Positions 10,063 through 20,662 of a stretch of DNA of 64,000 bases are shown piece by piece (the stretch's first letter is position 1; every line of letters starts with the position of its first letter). The notes under the pieces were generated by a model. That model was not told the DNA's origin. It saw only the letters and a list, made by a program, of their open reading frames with translations, and made no database searches. The translations under genes and the position numbers were made by a program. The stretch covers positions 1,488,001 to 1,552,000 of the forward strand of contig CP012818.1 of the NCBI GenBank assembly GCA_001936135.1, read 5' to 3'. The stretch comes from Saccharomycopsis fibuligera x Saccharomycopsis cf. fibuligera (taxonomy: Eukaryota; Ascomycota; Saccharomycetes; Ascoideales; Saccharomycopsidaceae).

Positions 10063-10567
10063 AGCAGTTTTCCCCTTGCCTATATATATAGTACGGAAAT
10101 GTGACCCTTTTTTAAAAAGGATTTCTTGTTTTAACACCAAAAACTTACAAACAAGGGCTCAACAGAAAGCAGGCAACTTAATATTAAATTAATTCAATGT
10201 ACGTAGTGACTATATACTATAGATTTTGACAAAATCGTTTTGACAAAACTTGGCTATAAGTATACATGTAAAAATAGATATATAAGCAAAACTCGGCCAA
10301 TTGAAACCAAATGAAATTAGAAAAACGAAAAAAAAAGAAATAGAAAAAAAAGCCCCAAAACATAATCTATTTTCGTGAAGTAGTATAATATTAGTATCAT
10401 AAACAAGTGTGTATCATAAACAGGTATAGTTTTTTTTTTTTTGTTTTTTTTGTTTTTTTTTTAAAAAAAAAAATTGTTTGATTGTTATTAATGTTATTAG
10501 TGTTATTATTAATATTATTATTTTTAACTTATTATTCAATTCATGAGAATCCTGAAACTAGAAAAGA
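10063..10567. other. Intergenic region downstream of tRNA and of RMD9
   Basis: A/T-rich, with homopolymer A and T runs (10429-10462) and interrupted (TTA)n near 10480-10530. No gene seen. Confidence 0.5.
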
Positions 10568-12403
10568 TCAACGTAACTGTTTGATATTTTTGAATGCTGG
10601 AATGTGGATATTGCTAATGTCAACATTGTCCAAATTACTCATGACTGGAACAATGTAAGGGAATCTTGACGAGTTAACTTCAGTGAGCATTTTGATTTGG
10701 TTAAAGTCCTTTGAGAAATTAGAATATGCTTTGACAATTTTAGCATACAATTCGACACGATTGGAGAATTTGGACGCAATAGTGGCATCTCTCAAAGCTG
10801 CCCAATCAGCATTGTGAATAAAAGTGGCACCTTGGAAATCACTAAACACAATCAATTCATCCCATCTTCTCAAGATTTCTTCTTCTGCAACATCGATAGA
10901 GCCCATAGCTTTCAAACCAACTCTGTAAGCGACTTGAGTTCTGGCAACATTGTAGATGTAATAGCACTTGAAAATCTCGTTTATGACTTGTGCATCAGCC
11001 CAAACAACACACTTTGTCATGACAATATTCAAAAACGGTTCATCTAATGGCTTAATGTTGGCATAAACATTGATGATTTGCTTCAATTTTTCAAAACCAT
11101 TGATCTTGTCATTTTCATAGCTGGAAAAGAAAATAGACAAAAACAATTCGTTCAAAGAAGAAGAAACGCCTTTCGTGACGCCGGTGCCATAGTTGTTCCA
11201 ACATTTGATCCAAATATCCAAGACACGGTTGAAATCTTTGGTTTGATTCCAAGTGTTAATGATGAACTTTTTGACATATGGGACTTGCAAATCAACTTGG
11301 TATGGCATCTCGTTGTTCAAGGCTTTCTCAAAGAAAGTATTGGCGACACCTAAATCGTTAGATTCGCCAATGAAACTCAAGTGGGTTTCGGTGAGGTAGC
11401 CGAACTTTTTGTACTGGGAATTACTGCACAATTCTTCAAAAAGTCTTAAGGCAAAGTTGATTTCATTAGCTAATAAACACGCTCTGATCATGCCGACGCC
11501 CAAGTTTGGGTGGTAGTAGCTGATCTGGCCTTTCGAGGTTTCAAACAACAACTGAATGTCACTGAATGAATGTCCGTTTTCGTACATTATTGGCAAAATA
11601 ACCCCAACGACTCTTGGGTCCAAGAAAACAGAACCGGACTGAGAGGCCCTAGCGTTTTCCCAGATAGAGATGGCTTCACCAGACAATTGCAATTCTTTGA
11701 AGGAAGTAATCAAATGCATGGCGCCATATTCGTTGATCGAGTTCTTGTTGGAGATGATGTCAGAGGCAATTTCTCTCAAGGACAAGCAAATATAGTCCAT
11801 CATGTCTCTGTGGAAATTTTTAGCGTCAAAATCTGGTTTTTTGTCCAACTTCAAGGTTTGCTGTCTATTTTGTCTCAAGCCGGTATGCAAAAGGTAAATC
11901 AATTTAGCAATCCTTTCGGCGTTGAAATCTGGAGTGCCGGACAATTCGTGGTACAAGGACATTGCTCTGTGAATCGAGTCCCAAAACTGGGGGTTGTTGT
12001 AAGCTGGAGCAGACTTGGCGGTGTAAGTTTTGCCTACACAGTCCTCAAAGGCTACGAGCTGGTGGTACCAAGGATTGTCTTTGCCCTGAGGGATGTCGTT
12101 GACCAAGTTGATGTTTCTGTTGTTGCTGTTTCTTGATCTGCTGTTGTTATTGCGACTACCGCCATTGTTGTTACGGCTGCTGTTGCGGTTGTTAGCGTTG
12201 ACGTTTCTGTTATAGCCGTTGGATCTGTTATTGTAGTGGGGTTTCAAAATGTCCTGTTCGATAGTGTTGTGAATGGTGGAGTTCAAACGGCGCGAAGACA
12301 AGTTGAGGTTGTTGATGCCGTTTCTGGTGGCAACCTGGCTCACCTGGGAGCCAACCTTTGTCTTTATCGTGGATATACCCGACGAGGAGATTATTCTAAA
12401 CAT
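10568..12403 (-). CDS. RMD9: Mitochondrial RNA-processing protein, Rmd9-like
   Basis: The frame is open further upstream, but the first in-frame ATG is at 12403, giving 611 residues (yeast Rmd9 is about 646). The N-terminus MFRIISSSGISTIKTKVGSQ is basic and hydroxylated, a mitochondrial targeting sequence. An Asn/Arg/Ser-rich linker follows, then a long helical region (from NPWYHQLVAFEDCVGKTYTA) of the pentatricopeptide-like kind. Rmd9 is a matrix protein at the inner membrane that binds and stabilises mitochondrial mRNAs at their dodecamer 3' processing element. The identification is by overall architecture and the remembered conserved core, not by a computed alignment. A TATATAAG box about 390 bases upstream of the ATG suggests a long leader. 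Confidence 0.75.
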   Translation of the reverse strand: MFRIISSSGISTIKTKVGSQVSQVATRNGINNLNLSSRRLNSTIHNTIEQDILKPHYNNRSNGYNRNVNANNRNSSRNNNGGSRNNNSRSRNSNNRNINLVNDIPQGKDNPWYHQLVAFEDCVGKTYTAKSAPAYNNPQFWDSIHRAMSLYHELSGTPDFNAERIAKLIYLLHTGLRQNRQQTLKLDKKPDFDAKNFHRDMMDYICLSLREIASDIISNKNSINEYGAMHLITSFKELQLSGEAISIWENARASQSGSVFLDPRVVGVILPIMYENGHSFSDIQLLFETSKGQISYYHPNLGVGMIRACLLANEINFALRLFEELCSNSQYKKFGYLTETHLSFIGESNDLGVANTFFEKALNNEMPYQVDLQVPYVKKFIINTWNQTKDFNRVLDIWIKCWNNYGTGVTKGVSSSLNELFLSIFFSSYENDKINGFEKLKQIINVYANIKPLDEPFLNIVMTKCVVWADAQVINEIFKCYYIYNVARTQVAYRVGLKAMGSIDVAEEEILRRWDELIVFSDFQGATFIHNADWAALRDATIASKFSNRVELYAKIVKAYSNFSKDFNQIKMLTEVNSSRFPYIVPVMSNLDNVDISNIHIPAFKNIKQLR

Positions 12404-12789
12404 TATTGCCAGGATTTGTTTGCGGGTGGGCAGCGTTGTTCTTGAAGGACGGCGCTTAGTGGAGTTTCGATAGAGCGTAGCAAAAGAAACAAGGGAACCG
12501 GCGGCAAATATAGGAGAAAATGAGCTGAGAAAAAAAAAAATATAAATGGGACGGCGAGAAAAAAGAAACGGGGAAAAAAAATTTCGAAGAGCTGAGAAGC
12601 GGTGATTACTCGATTGGGAAGCGAAGCGGTGTTTGGGGGGACAAGGCAACGGATGCGGATATTAATGTTGTTAGTGGTAGAAGTAGGAGCGATGTGCTGT
12701 ATAAGATCGAGATCGCGCAACGAGAGGTGCAAACAAAGAACAGGGTATGCAAGCTGACGGCGGCTGGCGAGAGTGCAGCGATAGCGCTG

Positions 12790-12799
12790 CTTATATATG
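12790..12799 (-). promoter_or_regulatory. Candidate TATA box of RMD9
   Basis: catatataag on the minus strand, roughly 390 bases before the RMD9 ATG. Sequence match only. Confidence 0.35.
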
Positions 12800-14111
12800 G
12801 TTGTTGAAGTTGGTGTCCGGTGTAGATACATGTTGCGATGGACGTGTAACAGCATATGGGGGCGGCTGGGAGCGAGCGGCCCACTGGTTGTCGTTGCATG
12901 GCGGGCACCGCGCGTACTCGCTCTGAAGAAATCTTGCTACAGGGTGGGCGAGGAAGCCAGGTAGGTCTCGGGGCGTGGTGCTCTCGTTCGCTGCTGGCCA
13001 GAGGGTGGGGTGAACGGGGGTGGACAGAGGGGGGCACCGCAATGGGGTGCGGATATCCGCAATTTCTCCTGGGTGCCGGCGTGGCTAATGTGGCCGTACA
13101 CTGTATAATAAACTGCACAGTGCTACACAGGGTGGTGTGCACACACTGTAGACCGGGTTTGTGGCTAGTGTTTGTGGCTGGTGTTTTGTTAAGTATAAGC
13201 GGCGCAGCTCCCCGCCGGGTGTGTCGCTTAGACCCGTGTTGTTGAGCGGGCTCCCCAGGGTGCTGCTATTATCACGGCGATCCCACTCCCCGCCCGGTGC
13301 TCAATAGACGTCAATTAACCAAGGGCTTTGTACCCAGCAACACCCACTTACCCTCCACTGTTGATCTGGCGCTCCACCGGCCGGCCGCGGACAGACTCAC
13401 GCTCGTGATCGCGCAGCTCTCGCAGCCGCTGCCATGAGGATACGCCAATCCGAGGCATCTACTGGCACGAGTATTGCAATTGTTGCTCTCCGCAACATCG
13501 CGGCGTCTGTTGCTGTTCAGTTGGCAGCAGCTTGTGTTGCCCATGATCTGTCCGCGAGCGCACACGTCGAGCCCGGAAAATCCGTACATGCCACATGGAG
13601 TTTTTCCGAGATGTCTTTGGATAGATCGACACCAATGTGGAAACTCATCGAACATGCAGTCCCTGACAAGCATGCGAAAACCTCACTGCCTCCTCCATCG
13701 GAGAGTTAAACGTATGTTGGAAACTCTGTCTGGCATGGCTTGGTTCGGCTTGGCCTTTCCGAACATTATGCATGTATGCAGTTACTCGCCATCTGTTGGG
13801 CAGCGAGACAGAGGCGGGGCCGGCAGCAGACTATAGTGTAATCTTCTGGACAGTGAGATATCCAGCGATTCTGCGACCCTCGTACCTGTCGTTTACCAAT
13901 ATATACCGGCACTCATAACGCATTTACTCAATTTAGTGCTATAACGGGCATGCATGTTGGGAGGTTAAGAACCTTAGGCTAGCAGTTACAGCTCAATAAG
14001 ATCTATGGAGGCGACAAAAAATAATGAACCAGCCATACGTAACGCCGCAGAAACGCTGAAGCGGCTAAACGGGGGCCAGTTTAAGGCCTATGGCAGATTC
14101 AACGACGGTAT

Positions 14112-14114
14112 TGC

Positions 14115-14147
<33 letters not shown>

Positions 14148-14158
14148 CCAACAACAAG
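14112..14158. repeat. (CAA)n microsatellite
   Basis: About 15 CAA/ACA triplets with one interruption, in intergenic DNA between RMD9 and RPT6. Confidence 0.9.
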
Positions 14159-14641
14159 AATAAATCCCGTTGCGCGGCCACCGTTTACAGCTTGAACAGC
14201 ATAACGGTTTATTCGTCTTTCGTTTGGTGCCGACCGACGGCTGCGACCATCTTTTTCACAGCCCCCGATGCAAATGATATTTCGTCAGAGTACATTTTGG
14301 AGCAAAACACTGCGGTCTGTACCCCCTTCCTCAACAAAAGGGGGTCTAAATCCGCGTTGGTGGATAAAACCCCAAAGACTTGACTGCAGATGCTAATGAG
14401 CAAGTTCGGAAGATTCGCTGTATTCAAAACCGCAGTCTTTTCGCCAACAGCCCATACATACAGCGCAAGCTTGTTGGGGCAGGGTGTGCAACTGTAGCAT
14501 ATGTTGCAATGAGCGCTTGCCACGCACTCTCGAGCCTGCAAATGTCTGGCAGCACTACGCGCGCAGAAAGAGAACAACTCTTTTCAACATTCGTAAATCA
14601 TTAGATAGGAGTACATAGATACGCACACGGGGGTCGCCTCC

Positions 14642-15835
14642 CTACTTGAACAACTTGGCCAAAGAAACAGCAGTATTATCGTGTCTAGCCATGACTTTAG
14701 CCACTGCCAATTCAAAATCTTCTTGGGTGACATGGATTCTTCTCTCTCTCAAAGCGTACATGCCAGCCTCTGTACAAACGCCTTTGACATCTGCCCCGGA
14801 ACAGCCATTCATTTTCTCGGCAATCTTTCTCAAGTTAATGCCTCTAGTCAAGTTCATTGATCTGGAGTGAATCTTCAAAATGTCGGTTCTAGCAGTAACG
14901 GTTGGCGGTGGGAACTCTATTTTTCTGTCTATTCTACCTGGACGCAACAATGCAGGATCCAAGATATCCAACCTGTTAGTGGCCATAATGATCTTGATAT
15001 CCTTTGAAGACTCGAACCCGTCCAACTGGTTCAACAACTCCAACATGGTGCGCTGCACTTCAGAATCTCCGCCCCCGGAACCTTCCACTCTAGACGAACC
15101 AATAGAGTCAATCTCGTCCATGAAAATTATCGAGGGGGCGTGCTCTCTGGCTAATATAAACAATTCTCTAACCATTCTCGAACCTTCACCGATATACTTT
15201 TGCACCAATTCTGAGCCACTGACCCTTATGAATTTACACTCCGTATGGTGTGCCACTGCTCTGGCAAGCAAGGTTTTACCAGTACCCGGAGGACCGTATA
15301 ATATAACCCCTTTTGGCTGCTGAATCCCCAAAGAGTCAAACAATTCAGGATGTTTCACTGGCAATTCGATAACCTCTTTGATCTCTTTGATCTGCTGGTC
15401 CAAACCGCCAATCATGTCATAGGTGGAATCCGGCACTTTCTCCACCATCATTAAGGAGACCAACGGATCCACTTTATTAGGTAAGATTTTATGCAAGGTG
15501 TAAGAATCGGATTTCAAGCAAACTCTTAATGACGGCTTGACTTCTTTGATATTGATGTCGCTGGCAATGTTTACCACGAACTTACCTTCTGGATGGATTT
15601 TCACAAGAACCTGGTTGGAAGACATCACTTTAACCACTTCGCCAACATATGAGCTTGGCTCTTGTAACACTTTCAACTCATCTTTCAATGCTCTGACATT
15701 GGCGTTAAGAATATTTCTTTCCGCCTCCAATCTACGCAAGTTTTGGGTCTTTTGCTCAATTTGTATTTGTGTGTCCTGGATCTTTTGAACAAAGAAAGGT
15801 TTGATCCCTCCATAATGCGGTGTTGCAGTAGCCAT
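14642..15835 (-). CDS. RPT6: 26S proteasome regulatory ATPase Rpt6
   Basis: A 397-residue AAA ATPase, close to the 405 of yeast Rpt6/Sug1 and recognisably the same protein throughout. It has an N-terminal coiled coil (about residues 15-60), an OB-fold segment (62-130), Walker A GPPGTGKT (181-188), Walker B IIFMDE (236-241), the arginine-finger region [12 protein letters not shown], and the C-terminal LFK tail. It is one of six ATPases in the base ring of the 19S particle, where it unfolds substrates and opens the 20S gate. A GGTGGCAAG sequence 281 bases upstream is one base from the Rpn4-bound PACE element of proteasome genes. The start ATG is the only one that gives a family-typical N-terminus. 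Confidence 0.98.
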   Translation of the reverse strand: MATATPHYGGIKPFFVQKIQDTQIQIEQKTQNLRRLEAERNILNANVRALKDELKVLQEPSSYVGEVVKVMSSNQVLVKIHPEGKFVVNIASDINIKEVKPSLRVCLKSDSYTLHKILPNKVDPLVSLMMVEKVPDSTYDMIGGLDQQIKEIKEVIELPVKHPELFDSLGIQQPKGVILYGPPGTGKTLLARAVAHHTECKFIRVSGSELVQKYIGEGSRMVRELFILAREHAPSIIFMDEIDSIGSSRVEGSGGGDSEVQRTMLELLNQLDGFESSKDIKIIMATNRLDILDPALLRPGRIDRKIEFPPPTVTARTDILKIHSRSMNLTRGINLRKIAEKMNGCSGADVKGVCTEAGMYALRERRIHVTQEDFELAVAKVMARHDNTAVSLAKLFK

Positions 15836-16115
15836 TTTCTTTTGTATTGCTAATGAGCTGGCTAATGAGATGGCTTCTTAGTCTTTTTTGTTTTTTTTCT
15901 TCCTTTCTTTCTCAAAAATTTTAGCTTTTTTTCCCTCCCCAAGCGACGATAAAACTACACAGATACACTTAAAGAAATCACTTCAGATTGCCTCAAATGC
16001 TCCAACTTGTGTTGATAGTTCATTGAAAAAAATCGTGCTCTTTTCTGACCTTTGCCATCCAGGCTTGGGCTCAGTACGTGCAGGGCGCCTCATCGGCTTG
16101 CTATGGCTGGCGACC

Positions 16116-16124
16116 GGTGGCAAG
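16116..16124 (+). promoter_or_regulatory. PACE-like Rpn4 site of RPT6
   Basis: GGTGGCAAG, one mismatch at the last base from the proteasome-associated control element GGTGGCAAA, located 281 bases upstream of the RPT6 ATG. The element works in either orientation. Supported by motif and context only. Confidence 0.55.
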
Positions 16125-17757
16125 TGCTCACAAAAATACTAGTCACATGAGAGGTATCATGACACCCTGTCGTGTGATGCGCTCCATTACTGTACAAGCA
16201 TCAACGCTGCGATGGGCTGGCATTTGCTTTGAAGCTGTGGAATGATGAGATGAATCACTTGTGGGAGGAATATAGAAGAGTGGGCATTCCCGTGTTGCAG
16301 CACTGCGCCTTATTGGCCCAATGCTTCCTTTTTTGTTGTCGTACAAACAACGTTGTTTTGAGCAGCGCAACAAGAATTGCCATATCTTTTGCATTTCCGC
16401 TAACGTCGATCCGCTCCAAACTGTTACTTTGCTGCTTGCAAACGCGACTTTATTATGTACATGTTGATCTGATATCACCGGGCGCGAGCGCCGGCCAACT
16501 AGCAGTGAAATTCGCTACAGGCCTGCAACGAGTCAACTTGTGAAATATGATAGCAGCGTTAATTTATGTACGTTGCACCGTGTGTACATAGCTACAGACA
16601 GCGAAAGACCTTTTGCTAATTACTTGTAGTTTAGCATGTTTCAAGACGTTGCCAGCATCCTTATCTTCCCGCTCAGCTAATAAGCGCCGGGAGTACAATT
16701 ATTCTTTGAGGAAGGCAAACGGAAATAAACAAAAGAAAAAAAGAAGGACGGCCCTTATTTGAGGAGCAGGCTAGGGCTAACAAAATTTAGCTTGATTAGA
16801 CTATTGCTCGCTATAGCAAGTGTCTGAGAATTCCGATATACTCAAGCAAGGAAAAACAGAGGTGTAACAGGACAACAATATGTCAGCAAGAACAACGTTG
16901 TTACAGCAAATCCAGATATGCGGGATTTGGATACAAGATTGCCGGCTTTGCTGTGTTTATTGGAAGTGCGCTTAGAAATGCTGAAGCACCCCAGCGGGCA
17001 CCCTTCAGCGGGCGGGCGGGTGGTTGTACTGTAACAGGTTAAGTGTGCGTGTGTGCATGTGTGCGTGCCAGCGAAGAGTGTCTACAATCTATGGTCAGCA
17101 CAGCACTGAGATTCTTGTTTTGTTTAAGCAAATTAAATCAGCTGGAAATGCAGGTGGAACCGAAAAAAAAAAAAAAAAATACGCGTGCTGCGGCCAAACA
17201 ATTGATCAGTCAATCCTGCCGGTTACTACTGGGAGGATTGGTGTGTAGTGTTTTGGCAACTTTTCCTTAAGGAAAAATTCTGCTGATACCGCGGCTGACG
17301 CTGGTGCTGCTGGTGCTGTTGCTTGAACGCGTTATGATTGGAGCATTGATCTGCAGCACTACAAAGCGCTCAGGGTAACACACTGGGATACCCGGCTCTC
17401 TCAAAGGCAGAGAGGCTTTCCACAGTGTTCTGTAGCCGTTGGCAGAGCGGCAGACTCGCCTCCTATTGGCAGCGGTGCTGGCAGCCGCGGACGCTCGCCC
17501 ACGCCGTGCACTTAGCAAGTGCAGCGATGGACCAATCACCGCTCGGCGCCCCCAGGAAGCTGCCGCGGGAGACAGCCGCTGGCAGCCACTAGAGGCCGCC
17601 TTTGCCATACAAAAAGTATTTTTTTTTTCCATGTATGATATGGCTTACGGCAGCTGCCCAGCGCTGTAGCTTGGACCGGAGTCTAGACTGTGCGGTGGAC
17701 CAGATCTGCGACACTTTGCAACACCATTTGCGGCAAGTAGCCTCTGGCTGCTCCATC

Positions 17758-17769
17758 TATAATAAACTG
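17758..17769 (+). promoter_or_regulatory. Candidate TATA element of the orphan gene at 18591
   Basis: TATAATAAACTG, followed by a pyrimidine-rich stretch. If used, the leader would exceed 700 bases. The identical 12-mer also occurs at 13104-13115. Confidence 0.3.
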
Positions 17770-18590
17770 AGGCCATCCTTGCTTTTTCTGGTCTACCTCT
17801 TAGAATTTGGATTTATTTGCCCTTCAAGCCCGGTTTTTTTGTTTCCTTCCTCGCTTCGCTTTATTCGACACACACACAAACACACACACATATATACAAA
17901 TTCCACCCTCTGCCAGTGTCGCTTGTCTATCGTTTATTCAATATCTACACTCTGCGCTACCCAATTCCCTCATCTCATCATCCACATCCTACAGCAGGCC
18001 TGTTCTGAGCACCATTCAGTTTTGGTTCTGTAATTCTTTCGCTTGACGTCTATCTTGTCTTTCGCTTGCTGCTGTGAATCTTGACTCTCTAACTAACTTA
18101 AAGAAAATAAAGACGTTACAGGGAAATCCACAGAGAATTAAGGAAACAAAAGCATCTTTGCAGTGTGCATACAGCCCGCTCTTCGCTTACTCTATTTTTT
18201 CTTCTCTGTTTTTTCCTGTTTTCACGCAGCGTCGGCCTTCTGGCTAAATTGCAGGCAACTTGGCTACGGAAAAATTCGCACAAGAGTCGAGCTATCAAAG
18301 AATTTGAAATAAGCACTTGGCGGTTTCCTCTTTGTCGGCGAATCAAAGATATTACAGTCGCGTCTCTTCTTCGTCCCGAGTGGAAAACCCCAAAGGAACA
18401 TAAGGTAAAGAGTGGATAAAAAAGGAATTTTTTATATTCTCATTTTTCTCTCTTTTCTTGCCTTTTCTTTGTCCCGCAAAAAAAAGCAACTAGATTGGGT
18501 ATTGCTATTGCGATCAGTTTGGTTGAGTGAGTGATTGACTTGTCGACAGACTCCTTTTTTTTGTTTTCATTTTCACCAAGTCGCCGCAGG

Positions 18591-20045
18591 ATGAATTCAT
18601 TTTTATATCTCGGTGATAATATCAACACAATTAGTTCCAGCAGTTCTCCAATAAATCAAAGCAGCCTCAGTGCGGAATCTTCCCCTAACGGCTTGAATAA
18701 GATTGTTGGAAGAAGCATTCATTCATTGAACAAGTGCACCTCGTCGGTGCTGTTGAGTAATGTGACAGTGTCTACTTCAGTTAACTCAAAGACCAAAATT
18801 ATTGAAAATCAAACCATTACTCTCAAGAGACAGGCATCAAACTCATTTAATGCTTCACCATTTTCCAAAAAGAACCATTTGGATTTTGACATCACCGCCA
18901 CCACCGCCACCAACAATTACAACAACGGAAACGACAAACCTTTCAGCAATAACGGGAGCCCCGTTGTCTCTGAATCCAATGCCGCGGCCATAAACAGCAA
19001 CGGCGCTAACAGTCTGTTCCAATTGAACTCTATTGAGTACGGCATGACTCCAGAATACAGCAAATCAAAGTTGAAGTTTGGTAGTAGTGGAAATTCGACC
19101 CTTGGCGCTTCGTTGCCTGCTTCCAGCTTTCAAAAAAGATTCAAGAAGAAGAATTACTTGTTGAATGGACCTTCCAACAGCAACAGTGGTAGCAACGTTG
19201 CCAGCAGCGCAGCCAGCACACACAGCGTTGGGTCCGACACCGACTCTTTTATCTTCAATTGTAACATGAACAAAATTTCTCCTGTGAAAAAGTTTCAAGT
19301 AGACGAAGAAACTCGTACCAGCGCAAATGCTTATGCCGGTGTCGGTGCTGGTGCTGGTGCTGGTGCCGGTGCTGGTGATGCCGCCAGCGCCTCTGGTACC
19401 ACAGCCAACAAGAATTTTAGCAGTGGCGGCTCCATTTTTAAAGTTCCCAACGCGGCGAAATTTGAATTTTCGCTTCACAAGAAGTTGTCTGATTTCAGAA
19501 AAATCAGCACCAGCTCCTTCAGTTTTGGGTCAAGCAACGGCAATGCAAAAACCGGAGACCAGGAGCAGCGCCAGCAGCAGAACAGCAACAGCAGCAGCGG
19601 CAGCACTACTTTGGTATCCGACTCATCTACTCTTGATCCGTTCAGTGATTACTCTAATCTCAATTCCAATTCCAACTCCCAAGTTCTTCCAAATACGAAT
19701 ACCAGCTCTATAGCCAGCACTACGGAAACCACACCTGAAGCAGAAAACATCATCACTAAGCAGGGTGAATATTTTCATTTTAAGCCGTTTGAAGAGTACG
19801 AGTCCTCCTCTTTGGCGGAAGATAATCTTAACGCAGGCGCTGCTGCTCAACAGCATCATGGACAGCAAGTCCAGCAGCAACAGCAGCAGCAGCAGCAAGA
19901 ACAGCTTGCCAGCAAAGATACGGTTATGGCAGCGTCTAAGCGCGGTGCTTCCTCTACGGTGGCGCCAGCCAATGCCGAAAAGCATCATCAACACACCCTT
20001 GACACAGTGAATGCCGAAACTAGCAGTAATGGCCAGCAGGCGTAA
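18591..20045 (+). CDS. Low-complexity Ser/Asn/Gln-rich protein, function unknown
   Basis: 484 residues from the first in-frame ATG (18591), MNSFLYLGDNINTISSSSSP. I do not recognise it. It is mostly disordered: Ser/Asn-rich throughout, with an Ala/Gly repeat (GVGAGAGAGAGAGD), a Gln/Ser tract and a poly-Gln tract near the C-terminus. Short less-biased islands (KKNHLDFDI; KSKLKFGSSGNSTLGASLPA; FQKRFKKKNYLLN; KFEFSLHKKLSDFRKISTSS; GEYFHFKPFEEYES) may be binding motifs. Several basic clusters are compatible with nuclear localisation. No membrane segment or DNA-binding fold is seen. It is flanked by 2.75 kb and 2.8 kb of non-coding DNA, a setting typical of heavily regulated regulatory genes in Candida-type yeasts. 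That functional hint is inference. Confidence 0.72.
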   Translation: MNSFLYLGDNINTISSSSSPINQSSLSAESSPNGLNKIVGRSIHSLNKCTSSVLLSNVTVSTSVNSKTKIIENQTITLKRQASNSFNASPFSKKNHLDFDITATTATNNYNNGNDKPFSNNGSPVVSESNAAAINSNGANSLFQLNSIEYGMTPEYSKSKLKFGSSGNSTLGASLPASSFQKRFKKKNYLLNGPSNSNSGSNVASSAASTHSVGSDTDSFIFNCNMNKISPVKKFQVDEETRTSANAYAGVGAGAGAGAGAGDAASASGTTANKNFSSGGSIFKVPNAAKFEFSLHKKLSDFRKISTSSFSFGSSNGNAKTGDQEQRQQQNSNSSSGSTTLVSDSSTLDPFSDYSNLNSNSNSQVLPNTNTSSIASTTETTPEAENIITKQGEYFHFKPFEEYESSSLAEDNLNAGAAAQQHHGQQVQQQQQQQQQEQLASKDTVMAASKRGASSTVAPANAEKHHQHTLDTVNAETSSNGQQA

Positions 20046-20620
20046 CCGGACCTACTACACTATTTGTCAGTTCTTCCAGAGCCTACCAGAGCGGGCGAGC
20101 GCCAGTAAGCCGCGCGCTGTCGGACAACTGGCCGCCAGCTGGCACTTAGCTTTCTGCAGGATAGAAATCCAAGCATTGCTAGCTCGGTTGCCTCTCTGCT
20201 TCCATCTCCGCTCTCCTGATATGATATTCTCACATAATTTTCCTATTTCTTTTGGGTCTTCCCACTACGAAGCTCTGCGACGCACGAAGAACTACTGGCC
20301 CGCGGTGCGCGATGTGTTATGTTTTGAAACCACTCCGAAAGCACTAACGCGGCTGTGACAGAACTCTGCCATGGTTCACGTTGCATGTCTGCTTTTTTTT
20401 TTTTTTTTTTTTTGTGGGTGTTTCTCTGTCTGCTGCTTGTTATTTTCATTCATTTGGTTTACTTGTTTTCACTTGCTTGTTGCTTGCTTGTCAATTTTGA
20501 GCTCCTGGTGAGAGCACGCCAGTCCGAACAGCCAGCCGCAGCCACATCGCGTCTTGCTGGTGTCGACGCGCTACGGGCACTTTTTTGCTTTTTTTTTGCT
20601 TTTTTTTTTATTTTATTTTA

Positions 20621-20622
<2 letters not shown>

Positions 20623-20660
<38 letters not shown>
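20623..20660. repeat. Poly-T tract, 38 bases
   Basis: Uninterrupted T homopolymer in intergenic DNA. Confidence 0.9.

Positions 20661-20662
<2 letters not shown>

Larger units (their letters stand above)
12404..14641. other. Long GC-rich intergenic region upstream of RMD9
   Basis: 2.2 kb without a convincing gene. The stretch from about 12,600 to 13,850 is clearly richer in G+C than flanking coding DNA, which produces many overlapping open frames of no recognisable family. A (CAA)n tract lies at 14112-14158. A minus-strand TATATAAG lies near 12790-12797. Confidence 0.6.
15836..18590. other. 2.75-kb divergent intergenic region, RPT6 / Ser-Asn-Gln-rich orphan
   Basis: No convincing gene. It contains a PACE-like site near RPT6, a poly-A run (17161-17179), a GC-rich segment (about 17,280-17,600), a TATAATAA box (17758) and an (AC)n-like tract (17870-17900). 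The 830 bases before the orphan gene's ATG are C/T-rich in places, as in long yeast leaders. Minor open frames look like composition noise. Confidence 0.6.

Noticed and set aside
10568-12649. Longer RMD9 frame starting at 12649
   Set aside because: The upstream codon is TTG. The ATG at 12403 gives a good mitochondrial targeting sequence and family-like length.
12606-13142. 178-codon minus-strand frame before RMD9
   Set aside because: No ATG-supported family-like product, GC-rich composition; overlaps a candidate TATA region of RMD9.
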